From Annona cherimola (lineage: Eukaryota > Streptophyta > Magnoliopsida > Magnoliales > Annonaceae), in NCBI GenBank assembly GCA_030490835.1, contig CM059971.1, forward strand, positions 102,490,095 through 102,554,094: a stretch of 64,000 nucleotides of DNA. Reading direction: 5' to 3'. Below the pieces are notes generated by a model. The model was not told where the DNA came from, did not search any database, and worked only from the letters and a program-made list of their open reading frames with translations. Made by a program: the position numbers and the translations under genes. Of the stretch, positions 11,356-22,394 are shown piece by piece (position 1 is the first letter of the stretch; every line of letters starts with the position of its first letter).

Positions 11356-12429
11356 TTTATATAAATGAAATTTGCATTTTATCACTAAGAAATGCAGAAA
11401 ATAAATCTACTCCATCTGTAAATTTGCAAAAAAAATCCAAAAAGATGCAAAAAATGTGGAAAACCATTTGCAAGATATCATTCGAAAATTAAAATCTTTT
11501 CTGTAAATGAAATTTGCATTTTATCACTCAGAAAATACAGAAAATAAATCTACTCCATCTGTAAATTTGCAAAAAATTCCAAAAAAAATGCAGAAAATAT
11601 AGAGAACCATTTGCAAGATATCATTCGAAAAATAAATCTTTCTTGTAAATGAAATTTGCATTTTATCACTTAGAAATGCAGCAAATAAAATCTACTCTAT
11701 CTGTAAATTTGCAAAAAATACCAAAAAAATGCAGAAAATGTGGAAAACCATTTGGAAGATATCGTTCGAAAAATAAAATCTTTCCTGTAAATTAAATTTG
11801 CATTTTATCACTTAGAAATGCAGAAAATAAATCTACTCCATCTGTAAATTTGCAAAAAAATCCAACAAAATGTAGAAAATATGGAGAACCATTTGCAAGA
11901 TATCATTCGAAAAATAAAATCTTTCCTGTAAATGAAATTTGTATTTTATCACTCAGAAATGCAGAAAATAAAATCTACTCCATCTGTAAATTTGCAAAAA
12001 ATTTCAAAAAAATGCAGAAAATGTGGAAAACCATTTGGAAGATATCGTTCAAAAAATAAAATCTTTCCTGTAAATGGAATTTGCATTTTATCACTCAGAA
12101 ATGCAGAAAATAAATCTACTTCATCTGTAAATTTGCAAAAAATTCCAAAAAAATGCAGAAAATATGGAGAACCATTTGCAAGATATCATTCGAAAAATAA
12201 AATCTTTCCTATAAATGAAATTTGCATTTTATCACTCAAAAATGCAGAAAATAAATCTACTCCATCTGTAAATTTGCAAAAAAATTCAAAAAAAATGCAG
12301 AAAATATGGAGAACCATTGGCAAGATGTCATTCGAAAAATAAAATCTTTCCTGTAAATGAAGTTTGCATTTTATCACTCAGAAATGCAGAAAATAAAATC
12401 TACTCCATCTGTAATTTTGCAAAAAATCC
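11356..12429. repeat. ~142-bp minisatellite in the MULE, 7.5 units
   Basis: TGTAAATGAAATTTGCATTT or a near variant recurs near 11365, 11502, 11645, 11786, 11928, 12070, 12210 and 12353, so the period is 140-143 bp. Each unit also holds ATCTACTCCATCTGTAAATT and CATTTGCAAGATATCATTCG. The apparent CRKCGKPF-like peptides in one frame are by-products of the repeat and not zinc fingers. Confidence 0.9.
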
Positions 12430-12570
12430 CAATCTCATAACTAAAAGTCAAGATAGACAAACTCTAATTAATCTCCAAACAGCATTAAAAACAGAGGTTC
12501 ACGTAGTTACAACAAGTTAGACAATTTCACTTTAGTACTAACAACAGCTGTTCTAAAACATTTAGAGAAT

Positions 12571-13160
12571 CTAATACATTATAATAAGCAAAACAGCACC
12601 AACTAGACTAATAAAAATTCCAAAGGCTATCTTCATCTTCAACAGCTCCATGTTTCTCCTTTCTAATGCGAGTTTTAAATCGATGTCCCTCTTTACTGCT
12701 GCATCCCTTACTTGTCGAATTTCACCTTTCAATTCTTGTACTGCAGTCTTATATATCTGCTTCATCTGATTGGTTTCTGCTATGTGTATCTCTCTCAGAT
12801 CTGATACACAACGTAAGACTTCTCCCTTATCAGCCACCAATTGCTCATAGTCGTACGAGACAAGTTGGCTTTCAGAGTGGAGGTTGTTTCCGCTTTCATA
12901 CTGTGATGAATTTGAACTCTTCAAAGCAGAAGTAGATGACTCGTCCACCCATCTGAAATATTTGCAGCACTTCGAAGGATCCTGTCAAACAAATTATATA
13001 TGATTGAAACTCCAATTTGAAAAAATCAAAAGGGCATATTATCATTAAGAAGAATACATACTCTATAATGTAGACATCGCAGAAAATGCCGGCCAGGGTT
13101 ATTTTTTGTATGTGATGTCAATATAACAGCTGCAGAACCACAAAAACAAGTATATGTCAT
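12571..13160 (-). CDS. GRF zinc-finger, coiled-coil, C-terminal membrane-segment protein of the MULE
   Basis: Two exons, 13160-13062 and 12981-12571, join in frame across a GT-AG intron to give 169 residues. Residues 5-48 match the GRF-type zinc finger: CFCG, then NNPGRHFLRC, then CCKYFRWVDE, with four plausible zinc ligands. Residues about 75-145 are charged and heptad-like. The last 19 residues (IAFGIFISLVGAVLLIIMY) form one membrane segment, so a tail-anchored protein is likely. GRF fingers bind single-stranded nucleic acid in some proteins; the role here is unknown. It lies downstream of the transposase on the same strand and, unlike it, is undamaged. An in-frame acceptor upstream (AG|GTGGCC, exon start 13175) leaves the exact start open. 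Confidence 0.75.
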
Positions 13161-13319
13161 CTCATTTATGGCCACCTGTGCAACAAAATGAAACAGAAAT
13201 GGTAATTAAATCATAGTGACTTAATTGTACGATGTATTACAATAATTGATGACATTCTCTTCATAAAAATGCAAAAGTAAACAAGGGAAGATAAGTTGAT
13301 ATGAATACCTCGCATACCT

Positions 13320-15803
13320 CGGCCTCGCCCTGTATAAATGCATGCATCATTACTAGATTCAGATCGAAATGATGTAGTTGGAACATTGAATGCAGGACAG
13401 TTACGTTTATCATGACCAACAACGAGTTTATTACATCCACGACAATGTTTTAATCCACCATGTATCTGTTCAATTACTCCCTTAAATCGCTTCAATATTC
13501 TTCCCTTCCTCAGTGAGATATGCGGTTTGTCAATGCTAAAGCCTTGAGAACTTTATGAAGGAAATACACCACTTAATATTCCTATTGCTTCAACGTCCAT
13601 GGAGTTTGGGCCAGTAATATTCAGGTTGAAATTGTCACTTGCAACTCCCAGAGTAGGACCTCCATTGGCATCCATTCCATCCAGTCTATTTGGATCTGCA
13701 TGTTGTGGCTGCTTCGGTATTGCATCAAGTTCAGCAAGCATGGTCTCCATATGATCATTCACTATTTGAAATGCTTCCGGGTTGTGCAAAGCCTCGTGTC
13801 TAACATGAGTCCACCACTTTGATAGTATGTGAGTACGAACAGCAAGAGATTGCCTGGATTCGTTATCATTTGGTGTGGATCCATGAATGATATGGGACTT
13901 TGCAGATTGTGTCCAACGTGACAACAAGTGACACGGTGACATACGCTTCACTTTAAGGAATCGAAACATGGCAATGATGTGCTTGCAAATGATACCAAAA
14001 GATTCAAATTTCATGCATGGACAGGCAGCCACTAACTCCTCCATATTTCATGATACGATTTTATACTTTCCATCGTCGTCCACTTCGCTATGTTGCACGC
14101 GCTATCGTTGTATTATCCCATCTCCTTCCATCCTTTCTGCAATATACATGAGACTTTGCTCCAACTCCTGGAAAATTAAAAAAATATTTAGCGTATACAA
14201 CTTTGCCATTTGAGATTCAATAGTACATACGGTTTTCAACAAGGGCACACCATGCAATGTACGGAAATCAGCCTCTCCTTCAGCCTCACGTCTCCGTTCA
14301 AGTGTTTTATCATATCCATGCGCAAAATCAATCAGATTTGACTTGTGATTTACAAACCCATCAAAAAATGCATTCATGCTTTCACTTCTGCTTCTGGCTA
14401 TTGTCCTCGTACCAGCAGAGAAGAATTTCTTCATGAATGTCGAAATCCACTTATCCCGTATTTCATACATGTGTTGCAACCATGAGTTGTCTTGCAGGTC
14501 GAACTCATCTATCGTCATTTGCCAGCACTCATCAAAATCTTCTTCAGTTTCTGTGTCGTACAAACAATGATTTCACTTTGCCTTAAAAGTGGGATGGTCA
14601 TGAATGACGTGAGATAACTTCTCTGGCAACTTCCTACATATATGCCACAAGCATAGGAGGTGGATAGTATTTGGAAAAATGGATGATATTGCTGCTCCAA
14701 TGGCTGCACCTTGATCTGTGATTATAGTTTTGGACGAACACCACCCATTGCATCCACCCATGTCTGAAACAACCACTTAAAATCTTCAATTGTCTCACCG
14801 AACAGCAAACCTGCTCCCAACAATATAGATTGATTGTGATGATTGACTCCCACAAATGGACCAAACGGCATATCATACTCATTAGTCTTGTATGTCGTGT
14901 TGAAACACACAACATCGCTAAAAACCATGCAATCTTCCTTTGATTTTCCATCAACCCAAAAACACGAAGTCAATCTCATTTCCTCATCAATTTGAATTTC
15001 ATATGAGAACTGAGGATCCTCCTAACTTTTTCTTTGAAAATAACGTAGTAGAGTATTTGCATCTCCACCGAACATTGTTTGACGCTTTCTCCTTAGTGCA
15101 TTTCTAGCATCCCTTTCTGAAAAATGAAGATGAGAAGGGTCTCCCGCTTCATGCTGCATGAATGTTATAGACCGCGTCATGCCAATCCCAGAGGCTTTTA
15201 ATGATGCTATAAGGTTTAGGTCATCTTCCGTGCACTTTTTATGTGACCGCAACTTACGAGTTTTTGTTGGAGTACATAGCAAATGATTATGACTCTCAAT
15301 GAACTGTGACACGTGATATGAGTTATTTTATTGGCTAAAGTTCACATACATTTTAGCAGAACATGAGCAACGACTTATAAAATCACTTTTAGTCGTTCGT
15401 TTATCCTATGCAGCACCAGCTCTAAAGCACCATAAAATAAGCCTTGAAATTTTGCCTGTTTTTAACTTGCGGGAGCAATCCTTTCTAATACTAAATCCAC
15501 ATTGCTATGCATAGCGATTATAAAACTCGTAAGATTCATCTATAGAGCTAAAAATTATGCCAATTCTTGGTTTCATCTCAAATGGAGCAATGGGGGCTAA
15601 CAAACCATTCATTCCATGTACATCAATTGAGTTAACACCTGGAATACCAACATCCTCGCCTCTAACTCATTCAGTAAATCATCCATTCTCACATCCTTAA
15701 TCAAACTAGGTTCTGGCTCATCATTTGGTTGAAGTTGCATTGTTGTCGAGTCATTTGGATGTAGCATTTCCATATTCAGATCAACTCCCAAATTTCCATC
15801 CAT
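13320..15803 (-). pseudogene. FAR1-type MULE transposase, degenerate
   Basis: Read from 15803 leftwards: an acidic N-terminus, a FAR1 DNA-binding region (ESYEFYNRYA...CGFSIRKD), and a MULE transposase core with DVVCFNTTYKTNEYDMPF, then TIITDQ and CLWHICRKLP. Next come RSESMNAFFDGF, a SWIM zinc finger (CPCMKFESFGIICKH) and a C-terminal knuckle (CRGCNKLVVGHDKRNCP). The catalytic D, D and E positions look present. The frame is broken by in-frame stops ending near 15505, 15405, 15328, 15022, 14573, 14102, 14048 and 13553, and by frameshifts near 15660 and 14750. The order and spacing are those of a full-length FAR1-like transposase (about 800 residues), so this is decay and not truncation. Confidence 0.88.
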
Positions 15804-17032
15804 GCTAAACAAAGTCTAATATTCTACCAACAACCCTCAATCTACGAAGAAACAAAGACTACTTAATGTAATATATGAATCACTAAATAATTATTGGATT
15901 CCTGATCTCTTTCGGTCATGCAGATACTTTCACAACCTAAGTGTGTTCCTCAGTAGTGCTGCAGGTAGATCAGTTGTCTTAAGCTTAGCTAGTCATAACT
16001 AAGAAGACTGACATCCATTATAAATCAAACATTATATATTCATAAACACAAGCAATCAATAGTCGCTACTATAAAATAAGATGAAATGCAATATAAATTT
16101 TACAAGTCTAACACATGAATATGCCAATTCGGGTATATGCAGAGACTTCAAATGATGTTGGTCTTTGGAATTTTAGGTTTCGATGACATGGAGTAGATAT
16201 AGAATTGAAAATTTTGAAAAATCAACTACATTAACTAATCAGATTATATCAGCACAAATTATTGTTGTAATTAAATTTGTTAAGTCACATATATCTACAA
16301 AAAAAATGATGTTTACACAATCAGTTCAGTGTTTACTAAGTAATCTACAGGGACCACCAAAACCTGACATGCAAATTCCAAAGAAACCTTATTGGATGCC
16401 AAAACTACTTGGCAAACAGACAGTAAGAAATCAGTTTATATGCAAATAGATTTTTCGATTTTCATTATTCTAAACAATAAAATAAAATGGGATAGTAGGA
16501 AATTACCAAGATAAATTATGAGACATATCAAATCTATCATAACTGAATTACATACTTGCAAATGCAATATCTAGAAGATCAGCGGGTGGAAAGGATGAGG
16601 AAACTTTTGCAGCAGCAAAAAATGTCAATTTATTTCTAACTACCTACAATAAGCATCCAAATTCATTATTAAGAAAACAGACCATATATCAAAGGTGAAA
16701 ATTAGAAATAGAAATACAGCTATTGTAGCACATAACGATACAACATCAGAAAATCTTGCCAGAAAAGAAAAAAAAAGAATCAGAGCCTAATGCTGCATTC
16801 CTGCCAAGGCAATCCATAGAGAAAATATAAAGCAAAAAGAAAGAACTCCACATGGTTTCATTAGTGATAAAAAATCTTGATGATATCACATTTGGGGACC
16901 CTAATCCATTGAAATTATGGAAAATGATGTTATCATGGATTTCCTTATTTCAAGCAAAATAAATAGATTCAGATACAATAAACGATACCGATCGACAGCT
17001 GAAATCTGGTTGCAGCGATCCGCGATCGACAG
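15804..17032. other. MULE interior, non-coding, upstream of the transposase
   Basis: AT-rich DNA between the transposase start and the right terminal repeat. Presumably it holds the transposase promoter and leader. I see no repeat, captured exon or believable ORF in it. Confidence 0.5.
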
Positions 17033-17459
17033 GAGAAAGCCGGAGAGAGATGGAAAACCGACAACACCCTAGAAGTCGGAGGCCAGATCTGTGAAGGGAG
17101 GAGGGGATGACGAGAGGAGAGCCGTGCGAGGCTGCCGGATCTGTGAAGGGAGGGAGAACCGACGAGGAGGAAGAGTTTACGAGAGCTGTTGCATTTTTCT
17201 TCTTCTTTTTTTGTCATAATGGCTGCCTTGCAAGTAAGTTGAGAGAAAGGGTGCGTGGGAGAGGAGGGGAGAGAGAGAGGGACTTGCACGCTAAGGTGGA
17301 CCTGGCAGAGGGACCTGCCCGCATTTCTCCCGGTGTCAAACGGTGTCAAGCTCGCACGCCCCTCCTCGACGTCCCGGATTTGTCTCTCCGCATCTAACGG
17401 CCAGGAAAGGTGGTTTGAGACCCACTTGGTTTACAGCCTGTGTGAAAAGATCGTACTTC
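17033..17459. repeat. Right terminal inverted repeat of the MULE
   Basis: About 427 bp, the inverse of 8577-9045 with scattered substitutions and small indels. It contains one copy of the ~50-bp unit that is duplicated on the left, and a short local duplication (CGGTGTCAA twice, near 17333-17348). Confidence 0.88.
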
Positions 17460-17468
17460 AAAATTAAA
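17460..17468. repeat. Right 9-bp target-site duplication of the MULE
   Basis: AAAATTAAA, identical to 8568-8576. The perfect match suggests the insertion is not very old, or that the site has been lucky. Confidence 0.9.
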
Positions 17469-17679
17469 TATATGGTAAACTTTTATATACCATATATTTT
17501 CAAAAATGCCAGTAATTATATATTCACTGTCAAAAGAAGTTATTGTTATAAAAACTAAGTTTCCCGCGAATTTTTTTTGCCAGCTTATAAAACAAGTTGA
17601 GTTGAATATGATGACTTATTTAGATTTATGAAAATATTTTAAATTAGAAAATGCTAAGTAATGAAGCTATTTGTTTAAT

Positions 17680-18207
17680 GGCGCGTTTCAAAAGTGATAA
17701 AACTTTTGATGATTGCATAAAAAATTTTCAAATAGAATAAAATGATATGATGTGATATAGATAACGATGATGAGTAAAGAAAAATAATGTTAAAATTGAT
17801 ATGTTGAATATATTGATAGTTATATAGAAATGATTGGACAGTAAAATAGTTATATAAAAGTAAGTAAAAAATAATTAAAAATATAGTAATTGTAAAGAGT
17901 AATAAATTTTAGATTGAAAATTTTAATAACATGTTTAGGAAGTGATAATTTTTTTCAAAAATGTTTGTGTAAAAGTTGTTACATTAGTTGAAAATGATGT
18001 AAAATGATATGGGTAACAATAAAATGCAAAGAGAATGAAGTTAAAATAAATACAGTAGTTGTATTTATAGTTGTATATGAATGATTAAAAAATAATACTC
18101 GAACGGAAAAATATGAAATTTTTTTAAATATAATAATTATGAAAAGTGATACATTTTATATTGAAAAGCTTCAGTTTGAAAATTTTTATTAAAAACAAAT
18201 ATGCCCT
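17680..18207. mobile_element. Two adjoining degenerate family-A MITEs
   Basis: The first runs from GCGCGTTTCAAAAGTG (about 17681) to about 17928. The second runs from ATGTTTAGGAAGTG to CAAATATGCCC (18205). Both share the AATGATATG(A/G)TG...GTTAAAAT interior and (T)GATTAAAAA motif of the intact copy at 22153-22391. The target sites are not clear. Confidence 0.55.
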
Positions 18208-18521
18208 TAGTTTAAAGTGTTTTATACAAATAAACCCTGAACCAAAAACAGACAACAACATATCTGTTAGTTCGGTTTTCTAATGGTCTTTTCTTAAATT
18301 TATTCCACAAATTCTACTTTGTACTCTATTTCCAAGTCACTCTGTTGGGTTGGAGACTGATCTTATCCTAATCTTAAGATCGAGTCACTACTTTTTTTTT
18401 CTTGTTGGTTACCGATCGAGTTACCACTTGAGTGGAAACTACTTGAACGACGATAAGTCGCTAACAACGAACGAATCGATACAAGCGGACTACACAGACT
18501 TCGTGCAGGGTTTTTTGTTTT

Positions 18522-18930
18522 GGGTGCGTTTGGGAAATTAACAAAATCGTTGGACGAAAATTTTTTGGTATAAAATTTTTTAAAATGAGAGAAAATTGTA
18601 TAATATGGTTGGAATAATGGTGATAAATAAAGAGAATAAAATTTTAAAAATAGATTAATTGTACGGATAGTCATATATAAATAATTGAAAAATAAATTAG
18701 TTACATAAAAAGATATGAATAAATAATTTTAAAATATGATAATTGTAGAATGGTGATAATTAAAGAGAATAAAATTTTAAAAATAGATTAATTGTATAGG
18801 TAGTCATATATAAATAATTGAAAATTAGATTAATTACGTAAAAAGATATGAATAAATAATTTTAAAATATGATAATTGTAGAAAGTAAAAGTTCTAATTA
18901 GAAAAAATTTTGTTATAGACAAACGCATAT
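18522..18930. mobile_element. Family-A MITE with an internal 133-bp duplication
   Basis: It starts GGGTGCGTTTGG and ends CAAACGCATAT. A block beginning ATGGTGATAA at 18617 is repeated at 18750, and the two copies are nearly identical over 133 bp. This makes the element 409 bp instead of the 239-287 bp of the clean copies. Confidence 0.7.
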
Positions 18931-19330
18931 TTAAAATATTTTTAGTTTAAATTATTTATCATGTTTATTTAAAATCATTTATTATAAAAATCCTATGTAT
19001 ATTATACCGGGCTTTAATGTTACGTAATCGAGTTTGAATTGCACTCCACTGGGTTTTCTCTTTTTTTATTATTTAAATTCAAGCGATGCATTCCTTTTAG
19101 AAATATTCATTTAGCGCAAATATAAAAATTAATTTAATCAAAAATTTTTATAATGTATAGTATTTAAAATATGTCTATGAAAATCACGTGCATTGAAACT
19201 TTTGTTAATTATATTAAACCTAACTTAAATAATTTTTCATAGCGCAAAAATCTTTATGGAGGAGAATATAGTGTAAGACTTGGATATTTTAAAAAAATAA
19301 AAAAAGTCGGGAAGTCTATGGGTGCAATAT

Positions 19331-19688
19331 GGATCCATGTTCACCTGGGTACACTTAGCTTTAGTGCGCCTGGGTGCATTAACCTATTTTTTTATTTTTT
19401 TATATAAGTGTTAATCTAAGTGTATTTAACACGTGTATCAATTTTTTTTATTTTTTAAGTATTTTAGATTTTTAGTTTTTATTTTTGAAAATCAGTAACA
19501 TTTTAACTAATTTAAAATTACTAAAATGTCAAAAATCAAAAATAAATATCTAAAGTACTCCAAAAATAGTAAAGTTTGATACACATATTAAATACACTTA
19601 GATTAACAATTGTATAAACAATTTTCAAAAAAATAAAAAAATAAGTTAAAATGGTTTCAGTGTACCCAAGTGCACAGGATCGGAATCC
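19331..19688. mobile_element. Foldback MITE (family B) with perfect 9-bp target duplication
   Basis: A 358-bp element is flanked by GTGCAATAT at 19322-19330 and 19689-19697. The arms are long and inverted: CTAAGTGTATTTAACACGTG on the left pairs with ATTAAATACACTTAG on the right, and the outer ends share GGGTACAC. Long arms plus a 9-bp target site point to a Mutator-type MITE. Confidence 0.8.
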
Positions 19689-19904
19689 GTGCAATATACA
19701 CATGGTTCCATAGAAACGAAGGCTTTACTTATTATATTTTAAAAATTAATACTTATAGATTCACTCTTAAAATACGCAAGTTTTTAGAAATATAAGTTAA
19801 TTAAATTTCTACAGTAGCATGATAAATTTTAAAACAAAGTTTAAAACGACAAAAATAAGGCGTAGAATGTATTTAATCATTGTTAATTATTTAATTACTC
19901 AAAC

Positions 19905-20928
19905 TGTTAGGCCGTATGAAACTGATAAAAGAAAGAAAAAATAGCACAAAGAGTGATCTAAGAAGGAACATGATAAATTTCACACACCACAAAAATAATC
20001 CAAAAAAGACACTGCAAATTATAGTGGTTCGGTTAACACACCTACTCCACTCTCCAAGTCAGCGCCTTGACTCGGGTTTCCACTAGTCAACTTAGAACTC
20101 AAGTTACAGTGGTACGTTCTCAATCATCTTCTAGATTACACAAACGGCTCCAGGTGGCACGTGAAGCTTTCCACAAATCACAATGAAAGCTTTCCTCTTG
20201 AATTAGACAACCTCTAATTCAAGGTAAAATAAATAAAAATGAAATAAAGTTTACAACCAATTTAATTGCACAGAAGCATGGAAATGAAGCTTTTAGTAGG
20301 ATGGTCACGACAATCTTCAATATGTTGCTTCTGACAGATTGACAGAAGATCACAGAGAATGCCTTGAGACAGATTTGAACTTTTGAAAACGTTCTCTCTA
20401 AATTGAATTTCCATTTGAAATTCATTGTCTATTTATAGCTTTTAACTTCCAATCGCCAAGAGATATTTTCTCCACTAAATCCGCAACCAATCGGATTTTT
20501 CTCAACAACCTGTAACAACTTAATAGACAAAAACCGCCGAGAGAGATTTTCTCCACCAAATCCGCAATCAATCGGATTTTTCTCAACCACCTTTAACAAC
20601 TTAAGAGAACTCCTCAAACTAGCCACGTCATCATCCAATCACTTATCCATTTATCTTGCTAAGCAAATTGTTAAAGTTTCAACTCAAAAACTATTGAAAT
20701 TTCAAGCAAAAAACTGTTGAAGTTTCAACACAAAATAGTTGAAGTTTGAAACTAAATCAGTTGAAGTTTCAGACCAAAATTGCTGAAGTTTTACAGTAAA
20801 ACCTCAACAAATTTACAATACAATTCAATGCTAATTTGTTACAACCATTCATCACAAACCATATACAAACAACACATTTCAAGCATTAAATTCTAACTTA
20901 TCTATCATCAAAATACTTTAACTCAACA
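19905..20928. mobile_element. Solo LTR, 1024 bp, with 5-bp target duplication
   Basis: It begins TGTTAGGCC, ends CTCAACA, and is flanked by CAAAC at 19900-19904 and 20929-20933. TG...CA ends and a 5-bp target site identify an LTR. No primer-binding site or coding region follows, so it is a solo LTR left by recombination. It contains ATTATAGTGGTTCGG, a motif I associate with plant copia-type LTRs. The strand cannot be fixed with certainty. Confidence 0.75.
20451..20612. repeat. Two ~80-bp direct repeats inside the solo LTR
   Basis: AGAGATATTTTCTCCACTAA and AGAGAGATTTTCTCCACCAA each lead into ATCGGATTTTTCTCAAC and ACAACTTAA. A run of shorter TGAAGTTTCA repeats follows at 20660-20800. Confidence 0.75.
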
Positions 20929-21201
20929 CAAACCCTTAATACTATATCGGGCAATAACTCAATACATATATACCGAACCTCAATGTATATGTTTTGAGCT
21001 CTTTTGTATTTTTTATCTTTCATTTTTTTATGTATGCTTATGTCTAATTCTTCTATAAGCCATAATTGGATTTCATATACATTTATGATTTAAAAAATCA
21101 GCAGTTTTAATCATCACTTAACGTTAAATCGGGGTAAGAATCATTAATTTTTATAATTATAAATAGTATATAATTTAACATTGGTAACATTGATTTATCA
21201 A

Positions 21202-21703
21202 GGGTGTATTTGTGAAGTAATAAAACTTCTGGATACAAAATTTTGATGCAGCAATTGTTAAATTAGTAAAAAATTACATTATATGATATAGGTAACGATG
21301 AGCTATAATGAAAATAAAATTAAAATAGATTGGTTAGTTATATAGGTAGTTGTGTATAAATGATTAAAAATAAAATAATTGTATAAAAAATATAAAAAAA
21401 AAATTTAAGGGTTTTGTTCCAAACTATATAAGACTCTTTGATCAAATATATAGTTGAAGTGAAAACGTAATGATATGTATTGGAAATTAGTCAAGTTGTA
21501 TTAGAAATGGATAAAGTTAGGTTAGAAATTGAAAAAAAATGTACTGAGAATTAAAAAATTGTATTGGAAATGCTAACAGAGATTCAATTCAAAAATTTTG
21601 TATGGTTTGTAGCATGCCCAGAATATGATGGTTATGGAAAAAGATAAAGTTTTAAAATTAAAAAATTTTAGCTTAACATTTTTTTTCATAGCCAAACGCA
21701 CCC
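21202..21703. mobile_element. Family-A MITE enlarged by internal sequence
   Basis: The left end is GGGTGTATTTGTG and the right end CCAAACGCACCC. The left half matches the clean copy at 22153; from about 21410 an unrelated ~190-bp stretch intervenes before the right end. Flanking target triplets no longer match. Confidence 0.6.
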
Positions 21704-22152
21704 AAAATGGTAAGTTTTGTATAAATAAATATCATATAATAGCCCAAGTAAAAATAAAAAAATAATTTTTTAAAATATAAAAGGCTCAAAATATCTATAT
21801 CTGAAATCAAGAAATATGTATGTATTGAATCATTTATCCTATAAGAAAATTTGAATAAACTTTTAATGACGAACCCGAGCAAGTGTTTGTGCAAAACAGT
21901 GTTGCGTACGTCGCAAAGTTGTTTGTATATTATAGCAAACAAAATAATGTGGGGAAGAGCCGTCCAATTGGACGATCTACACGTATCAAAATCATTAAAT
22001 CATTGGTCTCGGCTCAACTAGGCCTTACTATGGCAAGTAATACCGGACCGAACGCAACGGGAACGAACATCATCTCGATGTCTGTATGGCATGCCGCTCG
22101 TCTAGGGATCCATAGTCCATCCACAAATTTACGGGCTGAAAATAAACATTAA

Positions 22153-22391
22153 GGATGTGTTTGGGAATGGATAAAAGTTCCGAAGAATAAAAGTTGTCAA
22201 ATGATGTGATATGATAGGGGTAATAATGAGGAGTAAAGAGGATAAAGTTAAAATAGATAGGTTAGTTGTATAGTTAATTGTGTAGAAATGATTGAAAAGT
22301 AGGATAGTTTGTATAGGGAGATGTAAAATAATAATTAAAAAATAGAAAAGTTATAGAAAATGAAAACTTTCGGTTGTTGCCAAACACACCC
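22153..22391. mobile_element. Tourist-like MITE (family A), clean copy
   Basis: A 239-bp element with ends GGATGTGTTTGG and CCAAACACACCC, flanked by TAA at 22150-22152 and 22392-22394. This is the reference copy for family A in this window: AATGATGTGATATGATAGGG near the left, AAAAGTAGGATAGTT near the right. It has no coding capacity. Confidence 0.85.
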
Positions 22392-22394
22392 TAA

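Larger units (their letters stand above)
8577..17459 (-). mobile_element. Complete Mutator-like element (MULE), 8883 bp
   Basis: The ends are long inverted repeats, GAAGTATGATCTTTTCACAC on the left and GAAGTACGATCTTTTCACAC on the right. The 9-bp duplication AAAATTAAA lies at 8568-8576 and 17460-17468 and matches perfectly. Inside, on the minus strand, are a FAR1/MULE-type transposase remnant (13320-15803) and a GRF zinc-finger ORF (12571-13160). On the left side are a captured GH2 gene fragment and a ~142-bp minisatellite. The length, 9-bp target site, kilobase-scale structure and transposase class fit a FAR1/Jittery-like MULE. The transposase is broken, so movement today would need help in trans. 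Confidence 0.93.

Noticed and set aside
11850..12377. ORFs in the minisatellite that read like repeated C-x2-C zinc fingers (CRKCGKPF, CRKYGEPF).
   Set aside because: The peptide simply follows the ~142-bp DNA repeat, shifts frame between units and lacks paired histidines.
13062..13495. Splicing of the transposase C-terminal knuckle exon to the GRF exon to form one fusion protein.
   Set aside because: Donors near 13317 and 13308 leave phase 1, whereas the acceptor before 13175 gives the GRF frame only in phase 0, so the join is out of frame.
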